Shown here piece by piece: positions 1 to 8,464 of a stretch of 64,000 bases of DNA (its first letter is position 1; every line of letters starts with the position of its first letter). The notes under the pieces were generated by a model. That model saw nothing but the letters and a program-made list of their open reading frames with translations. It searched no databases and had not been told where the DNA came from. The translations under genes were made by a program, and so were the position numbers. The DNA comes from Ruminobacter sp964520475. GTDB taxonomy: Bacteria; Pseudomonadota; Gammaproteobacteria; Enterobacterales; Succinivibrionaceae. The DNA is taken from NCBI GenBank assembly GCA_964520475.1, contig CAZFNS010000002.1, forward strand, positions 121,888 to 185,887, read 5' to 3'.

Positions 1-1
1 T

Positions 2-265
2 CTCCGCTTCGGAAGGACGGCCCTCGCGCTTGAAAAAGCCGCCGGGGATCCTCCCGGCCGCGTAGGCCCGCTCCTGGTAGTCCACGGTCAGCGGGAAGAA
101 ATCCCTGTCCTCGCCGGGGGCTTCTTTCACGCCCACCACCGTGACGAATACCGAAGTGTCGTCCATGCTCGCCATGACGGCGCCGTCAGCCTGGCGTCCC
201 ATCGCGCCCGTTTCGAGCGTGACGGTGTGCCTGCCGTATTTGAATTGTTTTACTGTAGGTTTCAC
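2..265 (-). CDS. pnp: Polyribonucleotide nucleotidyltransferase (PNPase), N-terminal part, cut by window edge
   Basis: PNPase degrades RNA 3' to 5' by phosphorolysis and is a core part of the RNA degradosome. Only the first 88 codons are present. They read MKPTVKQFKYGRHTVTLETG and continue with VMASMDDTSVFVTVV, DFFPLTVDYQERAYAAGRIPGG and FFKREGRPSE, which are signature stretches of the first RNase PH domain. The start is GTG at 265; the upstream AAGAG is a weak ribosome site. The gene normally follows rpsO directly. Here rpsO is almost 14 kb upstream and a terminator closes the preceding operon, so pnp must have its own promoter in about 266-430. The S1 and KH domains lie outside the window. 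Confidence 0.95.
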   Translation of the reverse strand, partial: MKPTVKQFKYGRHTVTLETGAMGRQADGAVMASMDDTSVFVTVVGVKEAPGEDRDFFPLTVDYQERAYAAGRIPGGFFKREGRPSEAE

Positions 266-434
266 TCTTTATTACCTTTATTTTAAATAACAGACCATTC
301 GTTTTTTTCGGTAGCAGTATGATAGCAGAGAAACCCCCGGGCGGCACCATAAAATCCCCGCCCGGACGGGTAACTTTGTGAAATGCCTATAATTAATTGA
401 GGCGGGCCGGGACGGGCCCGGCCCGCCCGGCGCG
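266..434 (-). promoter_or_regulatory. Leader and probable promoter region of pnp
   Basis: AT-rich stretch between the fdh terminator and the pnp GTG. A TATCAT (-10-like) hexamer can be read on the minus strand near 320, but no convincing -35 accompanies it. Because the upstream operon ends in a strong terminator, transcription of pnp must start here; the exact site is not determined. Confidence 0.35.
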
Positions 435-467
435 AAAAAGCCCGGGGGACCTGCGGGGTCCCCCGGG
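435..467 (-). terminator. Rho-independent terminator of the formate dehydrogenase operon
   Basis: On the minus strand an 11-bp perfect stem (441-451 with 457-467, five-base loop) is followed by a run of five T. It lies about 20 bases past the fdhA stop codon. Confidence 0.85.
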
Positions 468-485
468 CGGAGACGGGGCGATCCC

Positions 486-3203
486 CTAAGCCTCGGGCGG
501 GACGATCTTGTCGATCCTGACGGCGCAGACCTTGTACTCGGGGATGCGCGCGTACTTGTCCAGGGCGGCGTTCGTAAGCACGTTGGCGTTGCCGTCCGGG
601 AAGTGGAACGGCATCCAGGTCTCGCCCTCGGACACCTTGTCGGACACGCGGGCCTCGGAGGTGATCGTGCCGCGGCGCGAGGACACGCGCACGCGCTCGC
701 CGTCGGCGATGCCGAGGCGGCCGGCGTCCCTGGTGTTGACCTCGATGAACGAGCGGCCCGACTTCTGCATGAGCCCCGGGGTCTTGCCGGTCATGGCGCG
801 GGTGTTGTAGTGGTACAGGACGCGCCCGGTCATGAGGATGAGCGGGTACTCGCCGTCCGGCAGCTCGGCGCTCGGCACGTACTCGGCGGGATAGAACCAG
901 CCGAGCCCGCGGGTGAAGCGGCCGACGTGCAGGATCGGCGTGCCCGGGTGGTCCGGGGACGGGCACGGCCACTGCAGGGTCTCGCCCGCGTCGAGGCGCC
1001 GGTGGCTGATCCCGCCGAAGATCGGGGTGAGCGAGGCGATCTCGTCCATGATCTCCGCCGCGGTCAGGCGCGGCTGCGGGTAGCCCATGCGGTTCATCAG
1101 GTCGGTGAAGATGTCGGTGTCGAGGCGCATCTCCCCCTCGAGGGTCACCGCCTTGCGCACGCGCTGGACGCGGCGCTCGGTGTTGCTGAAGGTGCCCTCC
1201 TTCTCCGCGTAGCTGGTGCCCGGCAGCACGACGTCCGCGTACCGGCACGACTCCGTGAAGAACAGGTCGTCGATCACCAGGAAGTCGAGGCTTTCGAGAG
1301 CCTTGATCACGTGGTGCTGATCCGCGTCGGTCACCACGGGATCCTCGCCGAAGACGAAGAGGCCCCGCACCTTCTTGTCGATCGCCGCCTGGAAGACGTC
1401 GGTGGCGTGCAGGCCGGGCCGGCGGCTCAGCTTCACGCCCCAGGCCTTCTCGAACTTCTCCATCACGGCCTCGTTCGCGACCTTCTGGTAGCCCGGCATG
1501 TCGCCCGGCATCGCCCCCATGTCGCAGGCGCCCTGGACGTTGTTCTGGCCGCGCAGCGGGTTCACGCCGCAGCCCGGCCGCCCGAGCTTGCCCGTCATCA
1601 TGGCCATGTTGGACATGGACATGACCCCCTCGGTGCCGGTGGAGTGCTCGGTCACGCCCAGGCAGTAGATGATCGGGGCCTTGTCCGCCTTCGCGTACAT
1701 GCGGGCCGCCTCGCGCAGATGGTCGGGATCGATGTGGCAGATCTCCCCCACGCGCTCGGGCGTGTACTCCTTCACGATGTCCCGGAGCTTCTCGAAGCCC
1801 TCGGTGCGGGTCCTGACGAACTCCTCGTCGACGAGGCCCTCCTCGACGAAGATGTGCATCATGCCGTTCGCGAAGGCCACGTTGGTGCCCGGGCGGAGCT
1901 TTAAGTGGATGTCGGCCGACTTCGCGAGCCCGATGTCGCGGGGGTCGACCACGATGAGCCGCGCGCCGCGCTTGACGGCCCGGCGGATCTGCATGCCGAT
2001 CACGGGATGGGCCTCCTCCGGGTTCGAGCCCACGAGCATGATCACGTCGACGTCGCCGGTGATGTCGGCGATGGGATTCGTCATCGCCCCGGAGCCCAGG
2101 GTCATGGAGAGCCCGGTCACGCTGGCGGAGTGGCACACGCGGGCGCAGTTGTCCACGTTGTTGGTGCCGAAGGCGCAGCGCACCATCTTCTGCAGCATGT
2201 AGCAGTCCTCGTTGGGCGAGCGCGAGCAGGCGAAGCCCGCCAGGGCGTCGGCGCCGTATTGCTCTTTAATCCCGAGGAACTTCGCGGCGATGAGATCGAG
2301 CGCCTCGTCCCAGGTCGCCCGCTCGAACTCGCCGGTCGCGGGGTTCTTGATGAGCGGGTACCTGAGCCGCTCCTGCGAGTGGATGAAGTTGTACGAGCCG
2401 AAGCGCCCCTTCACGCAGAGGAGGCCCCGGTTCGACGGGCCGTCCGCCGGGCGCGCGTCGACCACCCGGCCGTTCTTGACGATGAGGCGGAACTGGCAGC
2501 CGGTGGCGCAGTGCGGGCAGGTGGTCAGCACCTGCTGCACCCCGCCGATGCTGTAGCGGCTCATGTTCTTCGCCACCAGGGCGCCGGTCGGGCAGACCGC
2601 CGCGCAGTTGCCGCAGAGCTCGCACTTCGTCTCTTTCCAGTCCTTGCCGAACGGGGCGTCGATGAACTTGCGCGTGCCGACCTTCGAGTCGCGCAGCACG
2701 CCGTTGCAGGCCAGATCGGCGCAGGCGCTCACGCAGCGCAGGCAGCCGACGCAGAGCTCCGGGTAGTAGGAGAGGAACGGGTTGTCGGTCACGGGCGCGA
2801 GCCGGAGCGGCCGGCGCTCGTACGGGTTCTCGATGGGCACGGACAGCTCCTTCGCGAGGCTCTGCAGGACGCACTCCCCGTCCTTGGCGCAGCTCAGGCA
2901 GCGCACCTCGTGGCTCGCGAGCATGAGCTGGAGCACGGCCCGGCGCGCCCGGACGACGTCCTCCGAGGCGGTGCTCACGACCATGCCGTCCTCGAGCGGG
3001 GTGTTGCAGGCCGGGTAGAGGTGCTCGTGCCCCTCGACCGCGACCACGCACATCCGGCAGGCGCCGATCTCGTTCACGCCCTTGAGATGGCAGAGGGTCG
3101 GGATGTAGATCCCGTTCTCCCGGGCCGCCTCGAGAATGGTCGCGCCGGCCGCGGCCCTGATGGTCTTTCCGTCGATGACGGCGGTTAACGCTTGTTCGGT
3201 CAT
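486..3203 (-). CDS. fdhA: Formate dehydrogenase catalytic subunit, NuoG-like iron-sulfur N-terminus, cysteine type
   Basis: A 905-residue molybdopterin enzyme that oxidises formate to CO2 and passes electrons through its iron-sulfur clusters to the adjoining NAD(P)-binding subunit. Seen in order: a [2Fe-2S] ferredoxin domain (Cys38, 49, 52, 66); a NuoG-type His-Cys3 site (His98, Cys102, 105, 111); two [4Fe-4S] motifs (Cys151-161 and Cys194-204); the cofactor-proximal cluster (Cys229, 232, 236, 263); then the large molybdopterin domains and the C-terminal dinucleotide-binding domain. The active-site motif ARVCHSAS puts a cysteine (about residue 357) where FdhF enzymes carry selenocysteine, so no UGA recoding is needed. 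The ATG at 3203 overlaps the TGA of the upstream subunit (ATGA), implying translational coupling. The open frame runs further upstream, but that part is a shadow of the other subunit. Confidence 0.95.
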   Translation of the reverse strand: MTEQALTAVIDGKTIRAAAGATILEAARENGIYIPTLCHLKGVNEIGACRMCVVAVEGHEHLYPACNTPLEDGMVVSTASEDVVRARRAVLQLMLASHEVRCLSCAKDGECVLQSLAKELSVPIENPYERRPLRLAPVTDNPFLSYYPELCVGCLRCVSACADLACNGVLRDSKVGTRKFIDAPFGKDWKETKCELCGNCAAVCPTGALVAKNMSRYSIGGVQQVLTTCPHCATGCQFRLIVKNGRVVDARPADGPSNRGLLCVKGRFGSYNFIHSQERLRYPLIKNPATGEFERATWDEALDLIAAKFLGIKEQYGADALAGFACSRSPNEDCYMLQKMVRCAFGTNNVDNCARVCHSASVTGLSMTLGSGAMTNPIADITGDVDVIMLVGSNPEEAHPVIGMQIRRAVKRGARLIVVDPRDIGLAKSADIHLKLRPGTNVAFANGMMHIFVEEGLVDEEFVRTRTEGFEKLRDIVKEYTPERVGEICHIDPDHLREAARMYAKADKAPIIYCLGVTEHSTGTEGVMSMSNMAMMTGKLGRPGCGVNPLRGQNNVQGACDMGAMPGDMPGYQKVANEAVMEKFEKAWGVKLSRRPGLHATDVFQAAIDKKVRGLFVFGEDPVVTDADQHHVIKALESLDFLVIDDLFFTESCRYADVVLPGTSYAEKEGTFSNTERRVQRVRKAVTLEGEMRLDTDIFTDLMNRMGYPQPRLTAAEIMDEIASLTPIFGGISHRRLDAGETLQWPCPSPDHPGTPILHVGRFTRGLGWFYPAEYVPSAELPDGEYPLILMTGRVLYHYNTRAMTGKTPGLMQKSGRSFIEVNTRDAGRLGIADGERVRVSSRRGTITSEARVSDKVSEGETWMPFHFPDGNANVLTNAALDKYARIPEYKVCAVRIDKIVPPEA

Positions 3204-5035
3204 GCCATGCCTCCTTCGATCTTGCCGCTGCCGAAGACGTCGCAGCGCAGGCACTTGCCGCTCTCCTGCTCCGCCTCCTCGGGGGACATGCCGTTTTCGG
3301 TCTCGGCGAAGTCCTCCTTCCTCTCCCGGGCCGGCCGCTCCGTCAGCTGGACGCGCCCGAAGTGGGAGCGCATGTTCTGCCGCGCCGGCGGCGCCGTTAT
3401 CCCGGTCCGGTACTCGTGGTGGTAGCCCAGGTACTCGTCGATGTTGATCGCCGCGATCTTGCCGGTGCCGATGGCCATGATCGCCGACGAGGGCCCCGTC
3501 ACGCAGTCGCCGCCCGCGAACACGCCCGGGCGGCCCCGCACCGCCGTCGTCTCGTCCGTGACGAGGGTCTTCTTCGGGCCGAGCCCGTACTTCTCGAAGG
3601 GCTCGGACTCGACGGCCTGGCCGATGGCCATCAGGATCAGGTCGCAGGGGATCTCGTGCGGGGGCTTGGCCGCGTCGCGGATGGTCGGCGTGCCGGACTT
3701 GTCGTCGTAGCGGCCGGTGATCTGGGGCTTCGTCACCAGGGCGGCGACGTTGCCGTTTTCGTCGAGCTTCACCGCGGCCGGCGCGTACAGGGTCAGGATC
3801 TCCACGCCCTCCTCGACGGCGCTCTGGATCTCCGACGGCAGCGCCGTCATGTCGTCGCGCCGGCGCCGCACCACGACGGTGACCGACGCGGCCTTGCAGC
3901 GCACGACGGTACGGGCGCAGTCCATGGCCACGTTGCCGCCGCCGATCACCACGACGCGCTTGCCCGTGTAGTCGGGGATCTTCCCCTCCGCCACGGCGTA
4001 GAGCATGTCCATGGCCGAGGACACGCCGGGGCTGTCGCAGTTCTCGATCCGGGTGACCACCCCCTTCTGCGCCCCGATGGAGACGTAGACGGCGTCGTAG
4101 TCCCGCTCGAGATCCTCGGCCGTGAAGTCGCGGCCGACGCACGTGTTAAGTTTCACGTCGATGCCCCCTACGGCCAGGATCGCCGCGATGTCCTCGTCGA
4201 GCCGCTCCTTGGGCAGGCGGTAGTTCGGGATGCCGTAGCGCAGCATGCCCCCGAGCTTCTCCCGCCCCTCGAAGACCGTCACGGCGTGGCCCATGCGGGC
4301 CAGGAAGTAGGCGCAGGTGAGCCCCGAGGGTCCCCCGCCCACCACGGCGACCCGCTTGCCGGTGGAAACGTTGCGCCGCGGCGGGGGCGCGGCGCCCTCG
4401 GCGGCGTGGTCGACGGCGTAGCGCTTGAGGCCGCGGATGTTGATCCGGTCGTCGATCAGGCAGCGGTGGCACTGGGACTCGCAGGGCTTCTCGCAGACGT
4501 AGGCGCAGGCCGTCGGGAACGGGTTGTCCTCGCGGATGAGGCTCACGGCCTCGGCGCAGCGGCCCTCGCGGATGAAGGCGATGTAGCCCGGGATGTTCAC
4601 GCTCGCCGGGCAGTTGTACACGCACGGGATCTTGACCGACTCGTCCGCGAGGCACTTGCGGCGCTCGACGTGGTTCAGGTACTCGTCGTTGAAATTCTTG
4701 ATGCCGTTCAGCACCATGTAGGCGGCCTCGTAGCCGATGGCGCAGTCGGCGGTGCGCTTGATGGTCTTGGCGAGGTCGACGGCGGCGCGGTACAGGTCCA
4801 TGTCCGCCTCGCCGTCGAGCACGCGCTGCAGCATGCTCTCGAGCTGGCCGAGGCCCTTGGCGCAGGGCACGCACTTGCCGCAGGACTGGCTGCGCGCGGT
4901 GCGCAGGTAGGCGATGTGCGTGGCTATGGGACAGACGCCGGGCGGATTCGCGCGGATCCGTTTTTCAAACGAGTTGAGGGTTCTCAGCACCAGCAGGTTG
5001 CGCTGATGATTCTTCAGGACATGTTTCCTTTCCAT
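3200..5035 (-). CDS. NAD(P)-binding FAD/iron-sulfur subunit of formate dehydrogenase (NuoF-tail plus GltD-like)
   Basis: 611 residues. Residues 1-115 resemble the C-terminal [4Fe-4S] region of NuoF (Cys52, 55, 58 and 98). From about 135 the protein matches the glutamate synthase small subunit/NfnB family: a cysteine-rich N-terminal cluster region (Cys138 to Cys192), an FAD-binding GGGPSG (233-238), a second dinucleotide fold (VVIGGGNVAMD near 350) and the late FAD motif GVFAGGDC. It probably transfers electrons between the FdhA clusters and NAD(P). The start ATG at 5035 has a GGAGA ribosome site. It is co-transcribed with fdhA, with a 4-base overlap. Whether NADH or NADPH is used, and whether ferredoxin takes part (bifurcation), cannot be read from the sequence. 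Confidence 0.88.
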   Translation of the reverse strand: MERKHVLKNHQRNLLVLRTLNSFEKRIRANPPGVCPIATHIAYLRTARSQSCGKCVPCAKGLGQLESMLQRVLDGEADMDLYRAAVDLAKTIKRTADCAIGYEAAYMVLNGIKNFNDEYLNHVERRKCLADESVKIPCVYNCPASVNIPGYIAFIREGRCAEAVSLIREDNPFPTACAYVCEKPCESQCHRCLIDDRINIRGLKRYAVDHAAEGAAPPPRRNVSTGKRVAVVGGGPSGLTCAYFLARMGHAVTVFEGREKLGGMLRYGIPNYRLPKERLDEDIAAILAVGGIDVKLNTCVGRDFTAEDLERDYDAVYVSIGAQKGVVTRIENCDSPGVSSAMDMLYAVAEGKIPDYTGKRVVVIGGGNVAMDCARTVVRCKAASVTVVVRRRRDDMTALPSEIQSAVEEGVEILTLYAPAAVKLDENGNVAALVTKPQITGRYDDKSGTPTIRDAAKPPHEIPCDLILMAIGQAVESEPFEKYGLGPKKTLVTDETTAVRGRPGVFAGGDCVTGPSSAIMAIGTGKIAAINIDEYLGYHHEYRTGITAPPARQNMRSHFGRVQLTERPARERKEDFAETENGMSPEEAEQESGKCLRCDVFGSGKIEGGMA

Positions 5036-5149
5036 CGGGATTAAGTTCTCCGCCGTGGTTTTTTTAAGCTGTTCTTACGGGAGGTGCGTTCGGACGCGGG
5101 CCGCCCGCGCGGCCCTTCTTTCTATTTTAAATCCGCCCCCGCCGCGATT

Positions 5150-5200
5150 GTTTGAGCGCCCCGGCATAAGTGAAAAGTTTTGGCGCGGAGCCGCCGCGGC
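5150..5200. repeat. 51-bp contig-end duplicate, copy 1 (copy 2 at 5301-5351)
   Basis: The 51 bases before the N run are identical to the 51 bases after it. This is what overlapping contig ends look like when a scaffolder inserts a fixed gap, so it is most likely an assembly artefact and not a biological repeat. Confidence 0.9.
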
Positions 5201-5300
5201 NNNNNNNNNNNNNNNNNNNNNNNNNNNNNNNNNNNNNNNNNNNNNNNNNNNNNNNNNNNNNNNNNNNNNNNNNNNNNNNNNNNNNNNNNNNNNNNNNNNN
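5201..5300. other. Assembly gap (100 N)
   Basis: Exactly 100 unknown bases, flanked by identical 51-bp ends. The true sequence is probably continuous, with the gap and one copy of the flank removed. Confidence 0.98.
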
Positions 5301-5387
5301 GTTTGAGCGCCCCGGCATAAGTGAAAAGTTTTGGCGCGGAGCCGCCGCGGCTCCCGGATCGGAGCCGGCCGGCGAGGTACTCCCGGA

Positions 5388-5963
5388 TCAGAGGCGGCCG
5401 GCGAGGTAGTCCCGGTACTCCTCCGGGGTGTTGAGGTTGACGTAGGCGCGGGGGTCCGCGGCCGCGAATTCCCGCGCGAGGGCGGCCTCAGCCGCGAGGG
5501 CCCCGACGCGCAGGCGCCCCGCCGCGAGGGCTTTTTCCGCGGCGGGCAGGAGCCTTTTGGAGTAGATCGAGGCGAGGGGCTGGCGCCGGCCGGCGCACAC
5601 GGCCGTGAGCGCGTCCTCCCCCCGGTACGCGGCGGCCAAGGCCCGGGCCTCGGCCGCGCCGTAATAAGGCATGTCGCAGGCGACGACGAGCACCGCGTCC
5701 GTTTCCGCCCGGCGCAGCACCGCGGCGAGCGCCCCGAGCGGCCCGCGCCCCGGGAGGTCGTCGGTCACCGCGACGAAGCCCGGCGCCGCGAGGGCGAGGC
5801 TCCCGCCGAGGGACAGGTACCGGCGCGGAAAAAAAGCGAGCTCCCGGCAGAGCCGGGCCGCGAAGGTCTCGCCGTCCGGGGTGAGGAGAAGCGCCTTGGG
5901 CCTGCCCATTCGGGACGAGGCCCCGCCCGTGAGGACCGCGACCCCGATCTCAGGCGCGCCCAC
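5388..5963 (-). CDS. mobA: Molybdenum cofactor guanylyltransferase MobA
   Basis: 191 residues. MobA joins GMP to molybdopterin to make the guanine dinucleotide form used by DMSO-reductase-family enzymes such as the formate dehydrogenase next door. The nucleotide-binding N-terminus is visible (VLTGGASSRMGRPKALL), as are DDLPGRGPLGAL and the metal-binding VACDMPYY. The start is GTG at 5963, overlapping the end of moaC by 14 bases. The last ~30 bases are followed by an imperfect tandem copy (about 5352-5382). It is the last cofactor gene before the dehydrogenase pair. Confidence 0.93.
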   Translation of the reverse strand: MGAPEIGVAVLTGGASSRMGRPKALLLTPDGETFAARLCRELAFFPRRYLSLGGSLALAAPGFVAVTDDLPGRGPLGALAAVLRRAETDAVLVVACDMPYYGAAEARALAAAYRGEDALTAVCAGRRQPLASIYSKRLLPAAEKALAAGRLRVGALAAEAALAREFAAADPRAYVNLNTPEEYRDYLAGRL

Positions 5964-6444
5964 GGTCCGCGTCCTCCGCCCGGTAGTCGCCGCGGACGCC
6001 CCCGCTCTTGCGCAGGAGCCGGATCCCGCTTATCGTCATGTCCTTCTGCACGGCCTTGCACATGTCGTAGACGGCGAGGGCGGCGGCGGACACCGCGGTC
6101 AGCGCCTCCATCTCCACGCCGGTCGGGCCTTTGCAGCGCGCCGCCGCCTCGATCCGCACCGTGTTCCTTTCCTCGTCGAGGGAAAGGGCCACGTCGATCC
6201 CCGTGAGGGGCAGGGGGTGGCAGAGCGGCACGAGGTCGGAGGCGCGCTTCGCCCCCATGATCCCCGCGAGTTGCGCGACGGCGAGAACGTCGCCCTTGCG
6301 CCCGCCCCCGCTTTTGATGAGGGCCATGGTGGCGGCGCTCACGTACACGTAGCCCTCGGCCGCGGCCTCGCGCAGGGTGTCGGCCTTGCCGGAGACGTCG
6401 ACCATCGCGGCCCGCCCCTCGGCGGAAAAGTGGGTGAAATCCAT
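5950..6444 (-). CDS. moaC: Cyclic pyranopterin monophosphate synthase MoaC
   Basis: 164 residues. MoaC turns the MoaA product into cyclic pyranopterin monophosphate in the first stage of molybdenum cofactor synthesis. Family signatures seen: MVDVSGKADTLREA near the N-terminus, AGIMGAKRASDLVPLCHPLPL, GPTGVEMEALTAVSAAALAVYDMCKA and the C-terminal LLRKSGGVRGDY. I chose ATG at 6444 because the open frame upstream lies inside moaA in another frame. It sits five bases after moaA and overlaps mobA. Confidence 0.95.
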   Translation of the reverse strand: MDFTHFSAEGRAAMVDVSGKADTLREAAAEGYVYVSAATMALIKSGGGRKGDVLAVAQLAGIMGAKRASDLVPLCHPLPLTGIDVALSLDEERNTVRIEAAARCKGPTGVEMEALTAVSAAALAVYDMCKAVQKDMTISGIRLLRKSGGVRGDYRAEDADRGRA

Positions 6445-6449
6445 GTCTT

Positions 6450-7406
6450 TTATCCTCCCGTTTCGCTCATGTTCCCGCCGCCGCGCGCGTCCCGCCCGCG
6501 CGGGAAGAGCGTCGCGGGCCGCGCCGCGACGGCCCGCGCGATGACCCCGCGCATCTCCTCGCGCGTCAGCCCCCTGAGGCTCGGGCCGTCCGGGGCGAAG
6601 AGGCAGGTCAGGACCCGCCCGTCCGCGGTCACGCGGACGCGCCCGCAGGAGGAGCAGAAGCTCCGGCTCACCGGGGCGATGACCCCGGCCCGGCCCGGGA
6701 AGCCGGGAACACGGCAGAGCCGCGCGGTCCCCTCCTCCCCAGGGATCTCCTCCGCCCCGTAGAGGTCTTTGAGCATGGCGAGGACGCGCGCGGCCGGGCT
6801 GCGGCGGTCCGGCGGCAGGCCGTTCCCCGCCGCCGGCATCAGCTCGATGAAGCGCAGATCGGCCCCGCACTCCCGCGCGAGGGCCATGAGCCCCGCGAGC
6901 GACGCGGGGTCGTCGTTGAAGTCCCGGATGAGCACGGCGTTGATCCGGATCTCGGGGCAGCCCGCCGCCGCGAGGGCGCGGAGCCCCGCGACCGCCGCCC
7001 CGAGGTCCCCGCCCCGCGTGATCTTCCGGTACCTCGCGGGATCGGCGGAATCGACGCTCACGTTGACCCGGGTCACGCCCGCGGGTCCCAGCGCGGCCGC
7101 GTGGCGGCCGAGGAGGATCCCGTTGGTCGTGACCGCGAGGATCCGCGGCCGCGCCGCCTCCCGGATCCGCGCGCACAGGGCCGGGAAATCCGGGCGCAGG
7201 AGCGGCTCGCCGCCGGTGAGGCGGATCTTGACGACCCCGAGATCGGCCGCGGCCGCGGCGACCCGGGCGACTTCCGCGTCGCCGAGAAGCGGCGCGGCCG
7301 GGGCCGCGGCGTCCCGGGCCGGCCGGCAGTAGACGCAGCGGAGGTTGCACCGCGGCGTGAGCGACAGGCGCAGATAGTTTACGTTTCTGCCGAAAGAGTC
7401 CTTCAC
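6450..7406 (-). CDS. moaA: GTP 3',8-cyclase MoaA
   Basis: 318 residues, a radical SAM enzyme that rearranges GTP in the first step of molybdenum cofactor synthesis. The SAM cluster motif CNLRCVYC is at residues 20-27, and the second cluster (CSSCGRVRVTADGRVLTC) lies in the C-terminal third. The protein ends in the conserved Gly-Gly tail. The start is GTG at 7406, preceded by an AAGGA-type ribosome site. It lies directly upstream of moaC. No moaD, moaE or moeB is seen in the window, so those must be elsewhere. Confidence 0.95.
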   Translation of the reverse strand: MKDSFGRNVNYLRLSLTPRCNLRCVYCRPARDAAAPAAPLLGDAEVARVAAAAADLGVVKIRLTGGEPLLRPDFPALCARIREAARPRILAVTTNGILLGRHAAALGPAGVTRVNVSVDSADPARYRKITRGGDLGAAVAGLRALAAAGCPEIRINAVLIRDFNDDPASLAGLMALARECGADLRFIELMPAAGNGLPPDRRSPAARVLAMLKDLYGAEEIPGEEGTARLCRVPGFPGRAGVIAPVSRSFCSSCGRVRVTADGRVLTCLFAPDGPSLRGLTREEMRGVIARAVAARPATLFPRGRDARGGGNMSETGG

Positions 7407-7434
7407 TTCTCGTCCTTGTCCGGGATCCGGCCCC

Positions 7435-8451
7435 TCAGTACCTGCCGAAGGTGCAGTTCGGGAAGCGGCAGTCCGCGCACCCCTGGCAGAGTCCCCCGGA
7501 GGCGAGCCCCCGGAGCTCCGCGGCGGTGAACTTCGGCCCCGCGAAGATCTGCGGCAGGAGGACGTCGAGCGCCGTGACCGGCGCGGCCGCGGCCGCCCCC
7601 GGCACGCCCAGCAGGGCCGCGTCCCCGAGGTAGGCGACCAGGGACATGTTCCCGGGCTGCGCCGGGATCCCGTAGCTCACGATCTCCGCCCCGAGCGCGC
7701 GCACCGCGGCCGGGGTCACGTCGTCGGGATCGACCGACATCCCGCCCGTGAAGATCAGCAGATCCGCCCCGGCCGCGAGCAGCTCCCGGGCCCGGTCCGC
7801 GATCATGTCCCGGTCGTCGTCGCAGACATACGCCCCGACGACCTCCCCCGGGTAGCGCGCGAGCTTCGCCCGCAGGATCTTTTCGAAGCGGTCTTGCACG
7901 CGGCCGCTCCAGATCTCGGAGCCCGTGATCACGAGGCCCGCCCGCCGGGGCCGGTACGGGAGGAGTTTAAAAAGGCCCCCGTCCCGGCACAGCTCCTCGA
8001 AGCGCCGCACGTTCTCCTCGGCCGTGACCAGCGGGACGATGCGCGCCGCGGCGAGCCGCGCCCCCGGGCGGACCGGGTAATGGTCGGGCAGCGCCGTCAC
8101 CGTGGCGTCGGGCACGGCGTTGACCGCCGCGAGCCGCGCGGGATCGGCGCGCCACAGGCCGGACGTTTCCGCGACCAGGGTCACCTTGCCCTCGGAGGGC
8201 CCCTCCCAGCGCGCTCCGGGGACCGGGTTCGCGGCGGCCATGCGCCGCGCGCAGTCGTCCTCGTGCACCTCGGAGGCGCCGGGCTCCCAGACGAACACGT
8301 GCCGCTTGCCCATGTCGAGGAGGCGCTCCGCGTCCCCGGGCCCGACGACGTGGCCGCGCCGGAAGGCGGGCCCCCTGAACCCGTCCCGGATCTCCGTCAC
8401 GTCGTGGCACAGGGTCATCCCCATGGCCCGTTCGACCGGCACCTTCTTCAC
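7435..8451 (-). CDS. Molybdopterin-binding protein with C-terminal cysteine cluster
   Basis: 338 residues. The central and C-terminal part carries a MoeA/MogA-type molybdopterin-binding fold (LVITGSEIWSGRVQDRF, then LLIFTGGMSVDPDDVTP and GVPGAAAAAPVTALDVLLP). It lacks the full MoeA domain set. The extreme C-terminus has a Cys-rich tail (CQGCADCRFPNCTF) that could hold a metal or cluster. The start is GTG at 8451, 13 bases after the moeA stop. Related proteins often sit beside formate dehydrogenase or other molybdoenzyme genes. It may be an insertion or maturation factor, but the precise role is not known to me. Confidence 0.75.
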   Translation of the reverse strand: MKKVPVERAMGMTLCHDVTEIRDGFRGPAFRRGHVVGPGDAERLLDMGKRHVFVWEPGASEVHEDDCARRMAAANPVPGARWEGPSEGKVTLVAETSGLWRADPARLAAVNAVPDATVTALPDHYPVRPGARLAAARIVPLVTAEENVRRFEELCRDGGLFKLLPYRPRRAGLVITGSEIWSGRVQDRFEKILRAKLARYPGEVVGAYVCDDDRDMIADRARELLAAGADLLIFTGGMSVDPDDVTPAAVRALGAEIVSYGIPAQPGNMSLVAYLGDAALLGVPGAAAAAPVTALDVLLPQIFAGPKFTAAELRGLASGGLCQGCADCRFPNCTFGRY

Positions 8452-8464
8452 GCCCGCCGCCCCG

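Larger units (their letters stand above)
5036..5387. other. Intergenic region mobA-fdh containing a scaffold gap
   Basis: No gene seen. It holds the 100-N gap and its duplicated flanks. On the minus strand an AT-rich TTTAAAAT element near 5125-5133 could be a -10 region for the formate dehydrogenase pair, but no -35 is clear. A short GC-rich hairpin without a T run lies near 5090-5110. Confidence 0.5.

Noticed and set aside
603..3188. Long plus-strand open frames opposite fdhA
   Set aside because: They are GC-driven shadows; the minus-strand frame holds all the conserved motifs.
486..3203. Selenocysteine-type formate dehydrogenase
   Set aside because: The active-site codon encodes cysteine and there is no in-frame UGA.
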